Source of the DNA: an uncultured Rhizobium sp.
GTDB taxonomy: Bacteria; Pseudomonadota; Alphaproteobacteria; Rhizobiales; Rhizobiaceae
Assembly: GCA_945952415.1 (NCBI GenBank)
Contig: CAMFIF010000018.1
Span: forward strand, 1 to 64,000
DNA length: 64,000 nt
Reading direction: 5' to 3'
Shown: positions 24,937 to 33,261 of the stretch, in pieces
How positions within the stretch are numbered: the first letter of the stretch is position 1
Layout: each line of letters starts with the position of its first letter
Notes under the pieces: generated by a model
What the model saw: the letters and a program-made list of their open reading frames with translations, nothing else
The model's database searches: none
What the model was told of the DNA's origin: nothing
Made by a program: the position numbers and the translations under genes

Positions 24937-25803
24937 ATGGATTGGATCAACATCATCATCCAGGGCATTCTGGTCGGCGGGCTTTACGCCCTTTTCGCCA
25001 CGGGCCTGTCGCTGATCTTCGGGGTCATGCGCCTCGTCAACATCGCCCATGGCGACCTGATCGTCGCGTCTGCCTATCTCGCCTACGGGGTCATGCAGCT
25101 GACCGGGGTCGGGCCGCTGACCAGCCTGATCGCTGTCATTCCGCTTGCTGCCCTCTTCGGCTATCTGCTGCAGCTCCTCGTGCTGAACCGCACCCTCGAC
25201 AAGGACATCCTGCCGCCGCTTCTCGTCACCTTCGGGCTATCGATCATCATCCAGAACGGCCTCCTGGAGATTTTCAGCGCCAACAGCCACAAGCTCAACC
25301 TCGGTTCCTTCGAGATCGAAAGCATCCATCTGATGCCGGGCGTGGATATCGGCTATTTCCCGCTGCTGACCTTTGCCGTGGCGGTCGCGGTGGTCTTCGG
25401 CCTGCAGCAGCTCTTCTATCACAGCGCGATCGGGCGCGCCTTCCGGGCGGTTTCCGATGATCCCGAGGTCGCCCAGCTCATGGGCCTCAACAATCGCACG
25501 GTCTATGCCAGTGCCATGGCGCTCTGCCTTGCGGTCGTAGCCGTAGCGGGCGTCTTCATGGCCATCCGTGCCAATTTCGATCCGTCCATGGGCCCCGGAC
25601 GGCTGATCTTCGGCTTCGAGGCGGTCATCATCGGCGGGCTCGGCAATCTCTGGGGAACGCTTGCCGGCGGCGTCATTCTGGGCGTGGCGCAGGCGCTCGG
25701 CGCGCAGATCGACCCGGGCTGGCAGCTGCTTTCCGGCCACATCGTCTTCCTCCTCATCCTGGCGGTCAAGCCGCAGGGCCTGTTTCCGAAGGGGGCCGCA
25801 TGA
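24937..25803 (+). CDS. Branched-chain-type ABC transporter permease (LivH-type)
   Basis: This 288-residue permease has about eight hydrophobic segments and the LivH opening WINIIIQGILVGGLYALFATGLSLIFGVMRLVNIAHGD. The conserved loop IGRAFRAVSDDPEVAQLMGLN contacts the ATPase. ATG 24937 was chosen because it follows the LivF-type stop by five bases; the longer open frame runs back inside livF. It pairs with the LivM-type permease whose start overlaps its stop. Confidence 0.93.
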   Translation: MDWINIIIQGILVGGLYALFATGLSLIFGVMRLVNIAHGDLIVASAYLAYGVMQLTGVGPLTSLIAVIPLAALFGYLLQLLVLNRTLDKDILPPLLVTFGLSIIIQNGLLEIFSANSHKLNLGSFEIESIHLMPGVDIGYFPLLTFAVAVAVVFGLQQLFYHSAIGRAFRAVSDDPEVAQLMGLNNRTVYASAMALCLAVVAVAGVFMAIRANFDPSMGPGRLIFGFEAVIIGGLGNLWGTLAGGVILGVAQALGAQIDPGWQLLSGHIVFLLILAVKPQGLFPKGAA

Positions 25804-26816
25804 GCACGCTCCACGTCACGCGGTCGACGCCGCTTTCGCGCATTGCGCTTCCTCTCGCGGCGCTTCTCGTTCTCCTTCTCGCCGCCGCTCCCTGGTGGGC
25901 TTCGACGGCGACGCTCCGGCTCATCGGCGAAATCATGATCTATCTCTCGCTGGCCAGCCTCTGGAACCTGCTCGCCGGCTATACCGGCCTCGTCTCGGTT
26001 GGCCAGCATGCCTTTGTCGGCCTCGGCGGCTATATCCTCTTCACGGTCGCGCTCTATCTCGGCTGGAACCCGCTTCTGGCCATTCCGCTTGCCGGCATCA
26101 CCGCAGCTTTGATCGCGGTTCCGGTCGCGCGGCTCGTCTTCCGGCTGAACGGCGCCTATTTCGCCATAGGCACCTGGGTCGTGGCGGAGGTCTTCCGGCT
26201 TTCCTTCGCGCAGATCTCTTCGCTCGGCGGCGGCTCCGGCTCCAGCCTGCCGATCGGCATCATGAAGGCCATGGCCGAAAGCAAAGCCATGCGGGAATCG
26301 CTGATCTACTGGGCCGCGCTGGCGCTTGGAACAGGCTCCGTCGTCTTCGTCTATCTCCTGCTGCGCTCGCGCATCGGCCTTGCGCTGACCGCGATCCGCG
26401 ACAACGAGACCGCATCCTCCAGCCTCGGCATCACCATTCCGCGCATCAAGCTGGCTGTTTATGTCGGCGTCGCCGCAGTCACGGGCATGGTCGGCGCGCT
26501 CATCTTCCTGCAAAAGCTGCGCATCGCCCCGGACGCGGCCTTCAGTGCCAGCGACTGGACGGTGCTGGTCATCTTCATGGTGGTGATCGGCGGCATCGGC
26601 ACCATCGAAGGCCCCATCATCGGAACGCTGCTCTTCTTCGTGCTGCGCGAATTTCTGGCCGATCTCGGCACGCTCTACCTGATGATCCTCGGCGCACTTG
26701 CCATTCTCATCATGATGGCCTCGCCCAAGGGCCTTTGGGGTCTTGTCACGAGCCGCACGGGGCTTTCGCTTTTCCCGGTCGGCTACCGCGTCGAAACCAG
26801 AGGAGATCAGGGATGA
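25800..26816 (+). CDS. Branched-chain-type ABC transporter permease (LivM-type)
   Basis: This 338-residue permease carries the LivM signatures LWNLLAGYTGLVSVGQHAFVGLGGYILF and RIGLALTAIRDNETASSSLGI, and a glycine-rich GGIGTIEGPIIGTLLFF helix. It overlaps LivH-type by four bases and the maleylacetate reductase start by four bases (ATGA). This locks the importer into the catabolic transcript. Confidence 0.93.
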   Translation: MSTLHVTRSTPLSRIALPLAALLVLLLAAAPWWASTATLRLIGEIMIYLSLASLWNLLAGYTGLVSVGQHAFVGLGGYILFTVALYLGWNPLLAIPLAGITAALIAVPVARLVFRLNGAYFAIGTWVVAEVFRLSFAQISSLGGGSGSSLPIGIMKAMAESKAMRESLIYWAALALGTGSVVFVYLLLRSRIGLALTAIRDNETASSSLGITIPRIKLAVYVGVAAVTGMVGALIFLQKLRIAPDAAFSASDWTVLVIFMVVIGGIGTIEGPIIGTLLFFVLREFLADLGTLYLMILGALAILIMMASPKGLWGLVTSRTGLSLFPVGYRVETRGDQG

Positions 26817-27850
26817 AGCCCTTCGTCTACATGCCTCTTCCGACCCGCATTCTGTTTGGCCGCGGCCGCATCGGCGAAGCCGGGAACGAGGCGAAACGTC
26901 TTGGAATGATGAGGCCCATGGTGATCGCCACCGCCCAGCAGGCGGAAAGCGCCGAGGCCCTGGCGCAGGAGATCGGCGGCATCGCCTATGCAAAGGCGGT
27001 CATGCACACGCCCGTGGATGTGACGGAAAAGGCGGTCGCCTTTGCGGCAGACCGGGGGATCGACGGCCTGATTTCGCTCGGCGGCGGCTCTTCGACCGGT
27101 CTCGGCAAAGCGATTGCACTCAGAACCGATCTGCCGCAGCTGGCGATCCCCACCAGCTATGCCGGCTCCGAAATGACCAATATTCTCGGCGAGACGGACA
27201 ATGGGCTGAAGACCACCAGGCGTGATCCAAAAATCCAGCCAGAAACGGTGATCTACGATCCCGATCTCCTTGCGACCCTGCCAGACCGCTTTGCCGCAAC
27301 CTCCGGCCTCAATGCCATCGCCCATGCTGTCGAGGCCCTCTACGCCGCCGATGGAAACCCGATCGTGTCGCTGATGGCGGAGGAGGGGATCCGCGCGCTC
27401 AGCCATGCCCTGCCCGAGGGCCGGAACGGCCATGACGAGGCGCTCTACGGCGCCTGGCTCTGCGGGGCGGTGCTGGGCTCGGCGGCCATGGCGCTGCATC
27501 ACAAGCTCTGCCATGTACTGGGCGGCACCTTCAACCTGCCGCATGCGGAAACCCATGCGATCGTGCTGCCCCATGCGACCGCCTATAATGCCGCCGCCGC
27601 GCCGGAGGCGATGGCCCGTATTGCCCGCGCGCTTGGCGCGGGCGAAGCCGCCTCCGGCCTTCATGACCTTGCAAGGCGCATCGGCGCGCCGCTCGCGCTG
27701 AAGGACATCGGCATGCCGGAAGATGGGCTCGACAGGGCGGCCGATATTGCGGTTTCGAGCCCCTATCCCAATCCGCGTCCGTTGGACCGGGCGGCGATCC
27801 GGCACTTGCTGGACAATGCCTGGCACGGGCGCGCGCCACTCGCGACCTGA
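26813..27850 (+). CDS. Maleylacetate reductase
   Basis: This 345-residue member of the iron-type alcohol dehydrogenase superfamily (maleylacetate reductase branch) should reduce maleylacetate to 3-oxoadipate with NAD(P)H. Family features are the N-terminus PTRILFGRGRIGEAG, the nucleotide site GGGSSTGLGKAIAL, PTSYAGSEMTN, and the C-terminal HHKLCHVLGGTFNLPHAETHAIVLPH. AGGAGA lies before ATG 26813, which overlaps the LivM stop. Its product feeds the CoA-transferase and thiolase encoded at the head of the cluster. Confidence 0.93.
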   Translation: MKPFVYMPLPTRILFGRGRIGEAGNEAKRLGMMRPMVIATAQQAESAEALAQEIGGIAYAKAVMHTPVDVTEKAVAFAADRGIDGLISLGGGSSTGLGKAIALRTDLPQLAIPTSYAGSEMTNILGETDNGLKTTRRDPKIQPETVIYDPDLLATLPDRFAATSGLNAIAHAVEALYAADGNPIVSLMAEEGIRALSHALPEGRNGHDEALYGAWLCGAVLGSAAMALHHKLCHVLGGTFNLPHAETHAIVLPHATAYNAAAAPEAMARIARALGAGEAASGLHDLARRIGAPLALKDIGMPEDGLDRAADIAVSSPYPNPRPLDRAAIRHLLDNAWHGRAPLAT

Positions 27851-27914
27851 ACCCTCATCAGACGAACCCGCCTCCCCAGGGGAGGCAAAATCTTTGGAAT
27901 ACCGGGAGGAAAAA

Positions 27915-29669
27915 TTGGCTGACATCACCACCGACGTCCTGATCATCGGCACCGGCCCCGCCGGCTCCGCCACCGCCGCCCTGTTGTCGAGCTATGGAAT
28001 CGACAATGTCATCGTCAATCGCTACCGCTGGCTTGCCAACACGCCGCGGGCGCATATCACCAACCAGCGCTGCATGGAGGTGCTGCGGGATCTCGGCCGC
28101 GATGTCGAGGATGAAGCCTACATGTTCGCGACGAACCAGGACCTGATGGGCGAGAACGTCTTCTGCGTCAGCCTTGCCGGCGAGGAGCTCGGCCGCATGA
28201 AGAGCTGGGGCACCCATCCCCAGTCCCGCGCCGAGCACCAGCTTTCCTCGCCCTGCCACATGAACGACCTGCCGCAGACCTTCATGGAGCCGCTGCTCTT
28301 CAAGACCGCCTGTTCGCGCGGCACGCAGGCGCGGATGAGCACGGAATTCCTGTCCTTTACGCAGGACGCCGAGGGCGTGACCGCCACCTGCCGGGATCGG
28401 CTGACGGGCAAGGAACTGACGATCCGTGCCAGATATCTGGTCGGCGCGGATGGCGCGAATTCGCTGGTTGCAGAACAGGCGGGTCTCCCGTTCGAAGGCA
28501 AGATGGGCGTCGGCGGCTCCATGAACATCCTGTTCCGGGCGGATCTGTCCAAATATGTCGCGCATCGGCCCTCCGTCCTCTACTGGGTCATGCAGCCGGG
28601 CGCCGATGTCGGCGGTATCGGCATGGGCCTCGTCCGCATGGTGCGTCCGTGGAACGAATGGCTGATCGTCTGGGGTTATGACATCAACCAGCCGGCGCCG
28701 GTCGTCGATGCGGCGCTGGCAACCAATGTCGCCCGCCAGCTCGTCGGCGATCCGGATCTCGAGATCGAGCTTCTCTCGGCCAATACCTGGACCGTGAACA
28801 ACATGTTCGCCACCCACATGCAGAAGGACCGGGTCTTCATCATGGGTGACGCGGCACACCGGCATCCGCCGTCGAACGGCCTGGGCTCGAACACCTCGAT
28901 CCAGGACGCGTTCAATCTTGCCTGGAAACTGGCCATGGTCGTGAAGGGCGAGGCCACGCCGAAGCTGCTCGACAGCTACAGCGAGGAGCGTGCGCCCGTC
29001 GCCCGCCAGATCGTTACCCGGGCCAACAGGTCGATTGCCGAATTCGGTCCCATCTTCGAGGCGCTCGGCATGGATGGCGGCGTCGATCACGAGAAGATCC
29101 AGAAGAATATGGATGCCCGGTGCGATTCGACCCCGGCCGCCGAAAAGCAACGCGAAGCCCTACGAAAGGCCATCGCCTTCAAGAAATATGAATTCGATTG
29201 CCATGGCGTGGAGATGAACCAGCGTTACCGCTCCGGTGCCGCCGTGACCGATGGCGAGGCGGAGCCCGTGACCGACATTGACATGGAGCTCCATTACGTG
29301 CCGACCACCTGGGCCGGGGCTCGTGTGCCCCATGCCTGGGTTTTCGACAAGGGCGGCGCCAAGCACTCGATCCTCGATCTTTGTGGCCGTGGCCAGTTCA
29401 CCGTCCTCACCGGCATTGGTGGCGAGGCCTGGGCAAGGGCAGCGGAGGAGGTCGGCAGAACGCTCGGCCTTACGATCCGCAGCCATGTGATCGGACCCCG
29501 TCATCCCTTCGAGGATCATGGCGGGGAATGGGCTGAAGTTCGCGACGTTGCCGATTCCGGTTGCGTCCTCGTGCGTCCCGACCATCATGTGGCCTGGCGT
29601 TCGAAGACGCTTCTGGCCGATCCCGCGGCCGAACTGACACGGGTGATGAAAGCCGTGCTCGGACGGTAG
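27915..29669 (+). CDS. TfdB-like FAD-dependent phenol hydroxylase (resorcinol hydroxylase inferred)
   Basis: This 584-residue class A flavoprotein hydroxylase is very like 2,4-dichlorophenol 6-monooxygenase (TfdB). It has an N-terminal FAD fold (TDVLIIGTGPAGSATAALLSSYG), the NRYRWLANTPRAHITNQRCMEVLRDLG region, DG-type motif YLVGADGANS, FAD ribityl motif GDAAHRHPPSNGLGSNTSIQDAFNLAWKL, and a C-terminal thioredoxin-like domain. The start is TTG 27915, with GGGAGG five bases upstream; no ATG fits the family N-terminus. With hydroxyquinol dioxygenase and maleylacetate reductase alongside, the likely reaction is NAD(P)H-dependent ortho-hydroxylation of resorcinol, or a substituted phenol, to hydroxyquinol. 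The specific substrate is inferred. Confidence 0.88.
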   Translation: MADITTDVLIIGTGPAGSATAALLSSYGIDNVIVNRYRWLANTPRAHITNQRCMEVLRDLGRDVEDEAYMFATNQDLMGENVFCVSLAGEELGRMKSWGTHPQSRAEHQLSSPCHMNDLPQTFMEPLLFKTACSRGTQARMSTEFLSFTQDAEGVTATCRDRLTGKELTIRARYLVGADGANSLVAEQAGLPFEGKMGVGGSMNILFRADLSKYVAHRPSVLYWVMQPGADVGGIGMGLVRMVRPWNEWLIVWGYDINQPAPVVDAALATNVARQLVGDPDLEIELLSANTWTVNNMFATHMQKDRVFIMGDAAHRHPPSNGLGSNTSIQDAFNLAWKLAMVVKGEATPKLLDSYSEERAPVARQIVTRANRSIAEFGPIFEALGMDGGVDHEKIQKNMDARCDSTPAAEKQREALRKAIAFKKYEFDCHGVEMNQRYRSGAAVTDGEAEPVTDIDMELHYVPTTWAGARVPHAWVFDKGGAKHSILDLCGRGQFTVLTGIGGEAWARAAEEVGRTLGLTIRSHVIGPRHPFEDHGGEWAEVRDVADSGCVLVRPDHHVAWRSKTLLADPAAELTRVMKAVLGR

Positions 29670-29681
29670 GGGTGCATGCCT

Positions 29682-29703
29682 GCCCCTCTCTTCCCGAGGG
29701 GGC
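29682..29703. terminator. Stem-loop between the hydroxylase and iclR stops
   Basis: CCCCTC / GAGGGG with a short loop fills the 37-bp gap between two convergent genes. There is no long T-run on either strand, so termination is plausible but weak. Confidence 0.4.
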
Positions 29704-29706
29704 GGC

Positions 29707-30468
29707 TTACTTCAGCAGGGGCCGCACGCTTTTCTGCAGGTCCTGCAATGGCTTGAGATAGAGCGTCGCAAGCTCGGCAGGATCCGCATGGACTGCGGCG
29801 ACGCCGGTATTCAGGGCCGCAACCGTCTCGCCGCGCGCATTGAAGATCGGCACCGCAATGGACCGCAAGCCCGTTTCCACCTCCTGGTCGATGATCGCAT
29901 AGCCTTGCGTTCTCACCCTCTGCAGCTCGGCGACGATCTCGTCGGCCACGGTGAGCGTGCGCGGGGTGCGGGCGGCCAGCGGCCGCATGGCGAGAATGGC
30001 TCTTGCTTCCTCTTCCGGAAGAGAAGCCAGGATGACGCGCCCCATGGAGGTGCAATAAGCGGGCAGGCGGCTGCCGGGCATCAGGCCGATCGACATGACC
30101 TTCTGCTGCGCCGAACGGGCCACATAGACAATATCCCAGCCATCCAGAATGGAAACGGAGACGCTCTGGCCGATCTCGTCCGAGAGCGCATCCAGCATGG
30201 GCTGAACGATGCGGGGAAGCGACATGGTGGCGAGGCAGCCGGTGCCGAGACGGAGAACCCGCGGCGTCAGGCTGAAATATTTGCCGTCATAGTTGGCATA
30301 GCCGAGCGTGTGAAGCGTGAGCAGGCAGCGCCGGGCGGTGGCGCGGTCGAGGCCGGTCACCTGCGAGACATCGCTGATCGACATGCGCTCGGTATCCACG
30401 GTAAAGGCTTCGATGACGCTCAGGCCTTTTGCGAGGCCTCCGAGATAATCCGTATCCTTGATTGCCAT
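29707..30468 (-). CDS. IclR-family regulator (PcaR/PobR-like)
   Basis: This 253-residue IclR-type regulator has an N-terminal winged HTH (LAKGLSVIEAFTVDTERMSISDVSQVTGLDRATARRCLLTLHTLGYANY, about residues 11-60) and a C-terminal GAF-like effector domain (LPAYCTSMGRVILASLPEEEA, GLRSIAVPIFNARGETVAALN). This subgroup includes PcaR, PcaU and PobR, which respond to aromatic or 3-oxoadipate-type effectors. It converges on the hydroxyquinol cluster and probably controls it. A related copy of the candidate operator lies 10 bp before its own start. Confidence 0.92.
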   Translation of the reverse strand: MAIKDTDYLGGLAKGLSVIEAFTVDTERMSISDVSQVTGLDRATARRCLLTLHTLGYANYDGKYFSLTPRVLRLGTGCLATMSLPRIVQPMLDALSDEIGQSVSVSILDGWDIVYVARSAQQKVMSIGLMPGSRLPAYCTSMGRVILASLPEEEARAILAMRPLAARTPRTLTVADEIVAELQRVRTQGYAIIDQEVETGLRSIAVPIFNARGETVAALNTGVAAVHADPAELATLYLKPLQDLQKSVRPLLK

Positions 30469-30478
30469 CCGTTGTTCC

Positions 30479-30501
30479 GTGCGAATAATGAACGTTGATC
30501 A
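30479..30501 (-). promoter_or_regulatory. Candidate IclR autoregulatory site
   Basis: GTGCGAATAATGAAC at 30479-30493 matches the importer-promoter motif at 12 of 15 positions. It is followed by AACGTTGATCA, which holds the small palindromes AACGTT and TGATCA. It sits 10 bp upstream of the iclR start codon, where binding would repress the gene. It is weaker than the other two copies. Confidence 0.4.
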
Positions 30502-30703
30502 ATATACGAACATTTTTCGGGCATCGCAAGGGCGATGGACCGATGTTTGGGCTCCCTTGTGCGCGCCAAGAAAATACCTCCCTCTCTGATCCGAGTCGAT
30601 GAGTGCGCGCATGCTTGCCCGGTCGGCAACGTTCACTTGACGCGGTTCAAAAGGGGATTTTCCAGCTCTTTTCGGGAAGCGGACCGGGGTGGCGGCCGGT
30701 CCC

Positions 30704-31192
30704 TTAACGGCCGAGCGCGGAGAGGATCGTGTCCACGATGCGGTCGAGGGGCTGGTCGATATCGACGGCGATGAAGCGTTCGTTGGGGGAAGGGGGTTCG
30801 AGGGCCGCGAACTGGCTGTCGAGCAGGGTTGGCGGCATGAAGTGGCCGGTGCGGTGAAGCATTCGCTCGGCGATCAGCGCGCGGCTGCCCTTCAGGTAAA
30901 TGAAGGTTACCGGCGCGCCGGCGGCCTCGCGAATGCGGTCGCGGTATCGGCGTTTCAGGGCCGAGCAGCCGAGGATGACGGGGCCTTCCGTCTCGTGGAG
31001 CGTCTTTCCCACCCGGTCGAGCCAGGGCCAGCGGTCTTCGTCGTCCAGCGGGATGCCGGCGGCCATCCTGGCGATGTTCTCCTGCGGATGGAGACTGTCG
31101 CCATCGATAAAGGGAGCGCCGATCCGGGCGGATAGCGCCTCGCCGACAGAGCTTTTCCCGGAGCCCGAGACGCCCATGATCACATATTTCAT
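30704..31192 (-). CDS. gntK: Gluconokinase (GntK-like)
   Basis: This 162-residue carbohydrate kinase begins MKYVIMGVSGSGKSSVGEALSARIGAPFIDGDSLHPQENIARMAAGIPLDDEDRWPWL, the diagnostic P-loop and substrate region of bacterial gluconokinases. CSALKRRYRDRIRE follows. It phosphorylates D-gluconate to 6-phosphogluconate in the cytosol. It lies 131 bp downstream of the GH42 gene on the same strand, with a strong hairpin between, so it may be the last gene of the galactoside operon or separately expressed. A GGACCGG/CCGGTCC stem-loop at 30681-30702 follows its stop. Confidence 0.93.
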   Translation of the reverse strand: MKYVIMGVSGSGKSSVGEALSARIGAPFIDGDSLHPQENIARMAAGIPLDDEDRWPWLDRVGKTLHETEGPVILGCSALKRRYRDRIREAAGAPVTFIYLKGSRALIAERMLHRTGHFMPPTLLDSQFAALEPPSPNERFIAVDIDQPLDRIVDTILSALGR

Positions 31193-31204
31193 GCCTTGCC
31201 CTTT

Positions 31205-31240
31205 CCTGAAGGGAGGGCGCGCTTGCGCCTGCCCTTCAGG
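31205..31240. other. Long stem-loop between GH42 gene and gntK
   Basis: CCTGAAGGG / CCCTTCAGG forms a 9-bp outer stem. After a small bulge, GGCGC / GCGCC extends it inward to a short loop. It lies just upstream of the gntK start on the minus strand without a T-run. It may be a processing or stabilising element, or a weak terminator of the galactoside operon. Confidence 0.55.
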
Positions 31241-31323
31241 GAATATGGCTCTCCTCGCGCGGAGATGCAGCGGTCCCCCTTGAAAAATTGCCGGAGATTT
31301 GCCGGCAAGGGGGGCATGCCCAT

Positions 31324-33261
31324 TCAGCTTTCGCGCCAGATGGCGAGAGAATGGGGCTCGAGGGTCGGGCCGCCCATCAGGAAACGGTCGGCTTCGACGG
31401 GCAGCCCATGGCTTTCCGGTCCGTAATTGAAGGCGAAGACCCAGTCGCCGCGGCGGCGGAGGCGGATCGGCGCGGGAAGCGCGGTGAGGGTGAGCCCCGC
31501 CTTCTCCGCCACGTGCCGCATAAGGCTTTCGAGCAGCGCCCCCTCGGCCCAGGCCGCCACATAAAGGCGGCGGTCCTTGCCGAGAAGCGCCGGCGCGCCA
31601 TCGGCAAAGCGGGCGAAAACCGTGCCTTCGGCTTCCGCATATTCGCGCCAGCGGGTGGCAGATCCTTCCACGGCCCCTTCCACCCGTTCGGACAGACCGG
31701 GCCGCAGGCTGGAAACCTGGGTGATCCGCAATCCCAGCGTTTCGCCCAATGGGCCTGGCGGCAGGGTTTCCGGGATCCAGAAATTCCGGTCGCGCGATCC
31801 GCTGCGGGCGCCGAAAAGCACCAGGCCATCGGCTTCGTCCAGTGCTGCACGGGCCGCCTCGCTCACCTGCATCAGGCAGGGCACGAGCACCAGCGCATAG
31901 CCCTTCAGCGATCCGCCGGGGCGGACGAAATCGACGTCCTGGCCGAGCCGGCGAATGGCTTCATACCAGCGGAAGGCCAGTTCCTCGTAGCGGAAATCCC
32001 GGCCTTGCGGCTGGATCACCGTCGACCAGTAGGTTTCGTAATCATAGAGGATCGCAACCGGGGCCTTGCCGCTTTCCGGAAATGCACCAAGCGCGGCCAG
32101 TTCCCGGCCGGTGCGTTCGGCCTCGCGGCCGCCCGGGGAGAGCTCGTCGAGGCCCGGCAGGTTGAGGCCGGCATGCATCTGTTCCTGGGCGAAGGGCGCC
32201 TGCCGCCAGCGAAAATAGCTCACGACTTCCGCCCCATGGGCGAGCGCCTCGAAGGTCCAGAGACGGACCATGCCGGGCTTCGGCACGGGGTTCCAGGGTG
32301 CCCAGTTCACCGGTCCCGGCTGCTGTTCCATGACCCAGAACCGCCCCTTGCCGACGCCGCGATAGAGATCATGGTGGAAGGCAGCGATATCTGGATGGGA
32401 GGTTTCGGCCCAGCGGGTACGCTCCTCCTCGGAGAAGGGGAATTTTTCGACAAATCCGATCGGATAACTGTCCCAGGCGGCGAGATCGAGATTGTCGCCC
32501 ACCTTCCAGTGGTCGAAATCATTGACGAAGCCCATGAAATTATGGGTGATCCAGCGCTCCGGCGAATGGGCGCGGATGATGTCGCACTGCATCCGGTCAT
32601 AGGCGGCGACCTGATCGGAATGGAAGCGCCAGAAATCGAGCCGGGCGGCGGGGTTGGGTTCGGTGACGGTCAGGTTCGGCAGGACAACCTCATCGAAACT
32701 TGCCACTTCCATCGACCAGAAGACCGAGCCCCAGGCTTCGTTCAGCTGTTCCGGGGCCTGGTAGCGCAGCCTCAGCCAGCGGCGAAAGGCCTTCAGGTCC
32801 TCCGGCCCCCAGGAGAGCGTGGTGTCGTGGCAACCATATTCATTGTCCGTCTGCCACCCGACGAGGCCCGGATGGGTGCCATAGCGGCGGGCGACGATCT
32901 CGACGATGCGGGCGCTTTCCTTCCACCAGACTTCCGAGGAGAAGGTATAGTGGCGGCGCGAGCCGAAGCCGCGCGGCCGGCCCTGTTCATCGACGGGGGC
33001 GATCTCGGGATGCTCGTCCATCAGCCATTTGGGCGGGGTCGCGGTCGGGGTGCCGAGCACGATCTTCAGCCCTGCGCCATGGAGAATCTCCATTGCCCGG
33101 TCGAGCCAGCCGAAATCGAAGCGGTCGCGGGCGGGCTCCAGCCTCGACCAGGCGAATTCGCCGATCCGCACATGGGAAATGCCCAGCGCGCGCATGCGCT
33201 CGGCATCGCGTTGCCAGAAATGCTCCGGCCAGTGTTCGGGATAATAGCAGACTCCAAGCAT
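31324..33261 (-). CDS. Beta-galactosidase, glycoside hydrolase family 42
   Basis: This 645-residue retaining glycosidase begins [43 protein letters not shown], the standard GH42 (beta/alpha)8 barrel start. The acid/base Glu is E141 in GWQTDNEYGCH and the nucleophile is E312 in WVMEQQPGPVNW. A trimerisation domain and a small beta domain follow. No signal peptide is seen, so it acts on imported beta-galactosides in the cytosol. Its start overlaps the stop of the transporter ATPase gene by one base. Confidence 0.94.
   Translation of the reverse strand: MLGVCYYPEHWPEHFWQRDAERMRALGISHVRIGEFAWSRLEPARDRFDFGWLDRAMEILHGAGLKIVLGTPTATPPKWLMDEHPEIAPVDEQGRPRGFGSRRHYTFSSEVWWKESARIVEIVARRYGTHPGLVGWQTDNEYGCHDTTLSWGPEDLKAFRRWLRLRYQAPEQLNEAWGSVFWSMEVASFDEVVLPNLTVTEPNPAARLDFWRFHSDQVAAYDRMQCDIIRAHSPERWITHNFMGFVNDFDHWKVGDNLDLAAWDSYPIGFVEKFPFSEEERTRWAETSHPDIAAFHHDLYRGVGKGRFWVMEQQPGPVNWAPWNPVPKPGMVRLWTFEALAHGAEVVSYFRWRQAPFAQEQMHAGLNLPGLDELSPGGREAERTGRELAALGAFPESGKAPVAILYDYETYWSTVIQPQGRDFRYEELAFRWYEAIRRLGQDVDFVRPGGSLKGYALVLVPCLMQVSEAARAALDEADGLVLFGARSGSRDRNFWIPETLPPGPLGETLGLRITQVSSLRPGLSERVEGAVEGSATRWREYAEAEGTVFARFADGAPALLGKDRRLYVAAWAEGALLESLMRHVAEKAGLTLTALPAPIRLRRRGDWVFAFNYGPESHGLPVEADRFLMGGPTLEPHSLAIWRES

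Noticed and set aside
25661..27850. A 729-codon open frame that could suggest a fused reductase
   Set aside because: Only the part from 26813 is a real protein (maleylacetate reductase). The upstream part is out of frame with the two permease genes and has shadow composition.
18299..29669. Gamma-resorcylate decarboxylase as part of the aromatic island
   Set aside because: No amidohydrolase-family decarboxylase gene is present, so entry from gamma-resorcylate is not supported within this window.
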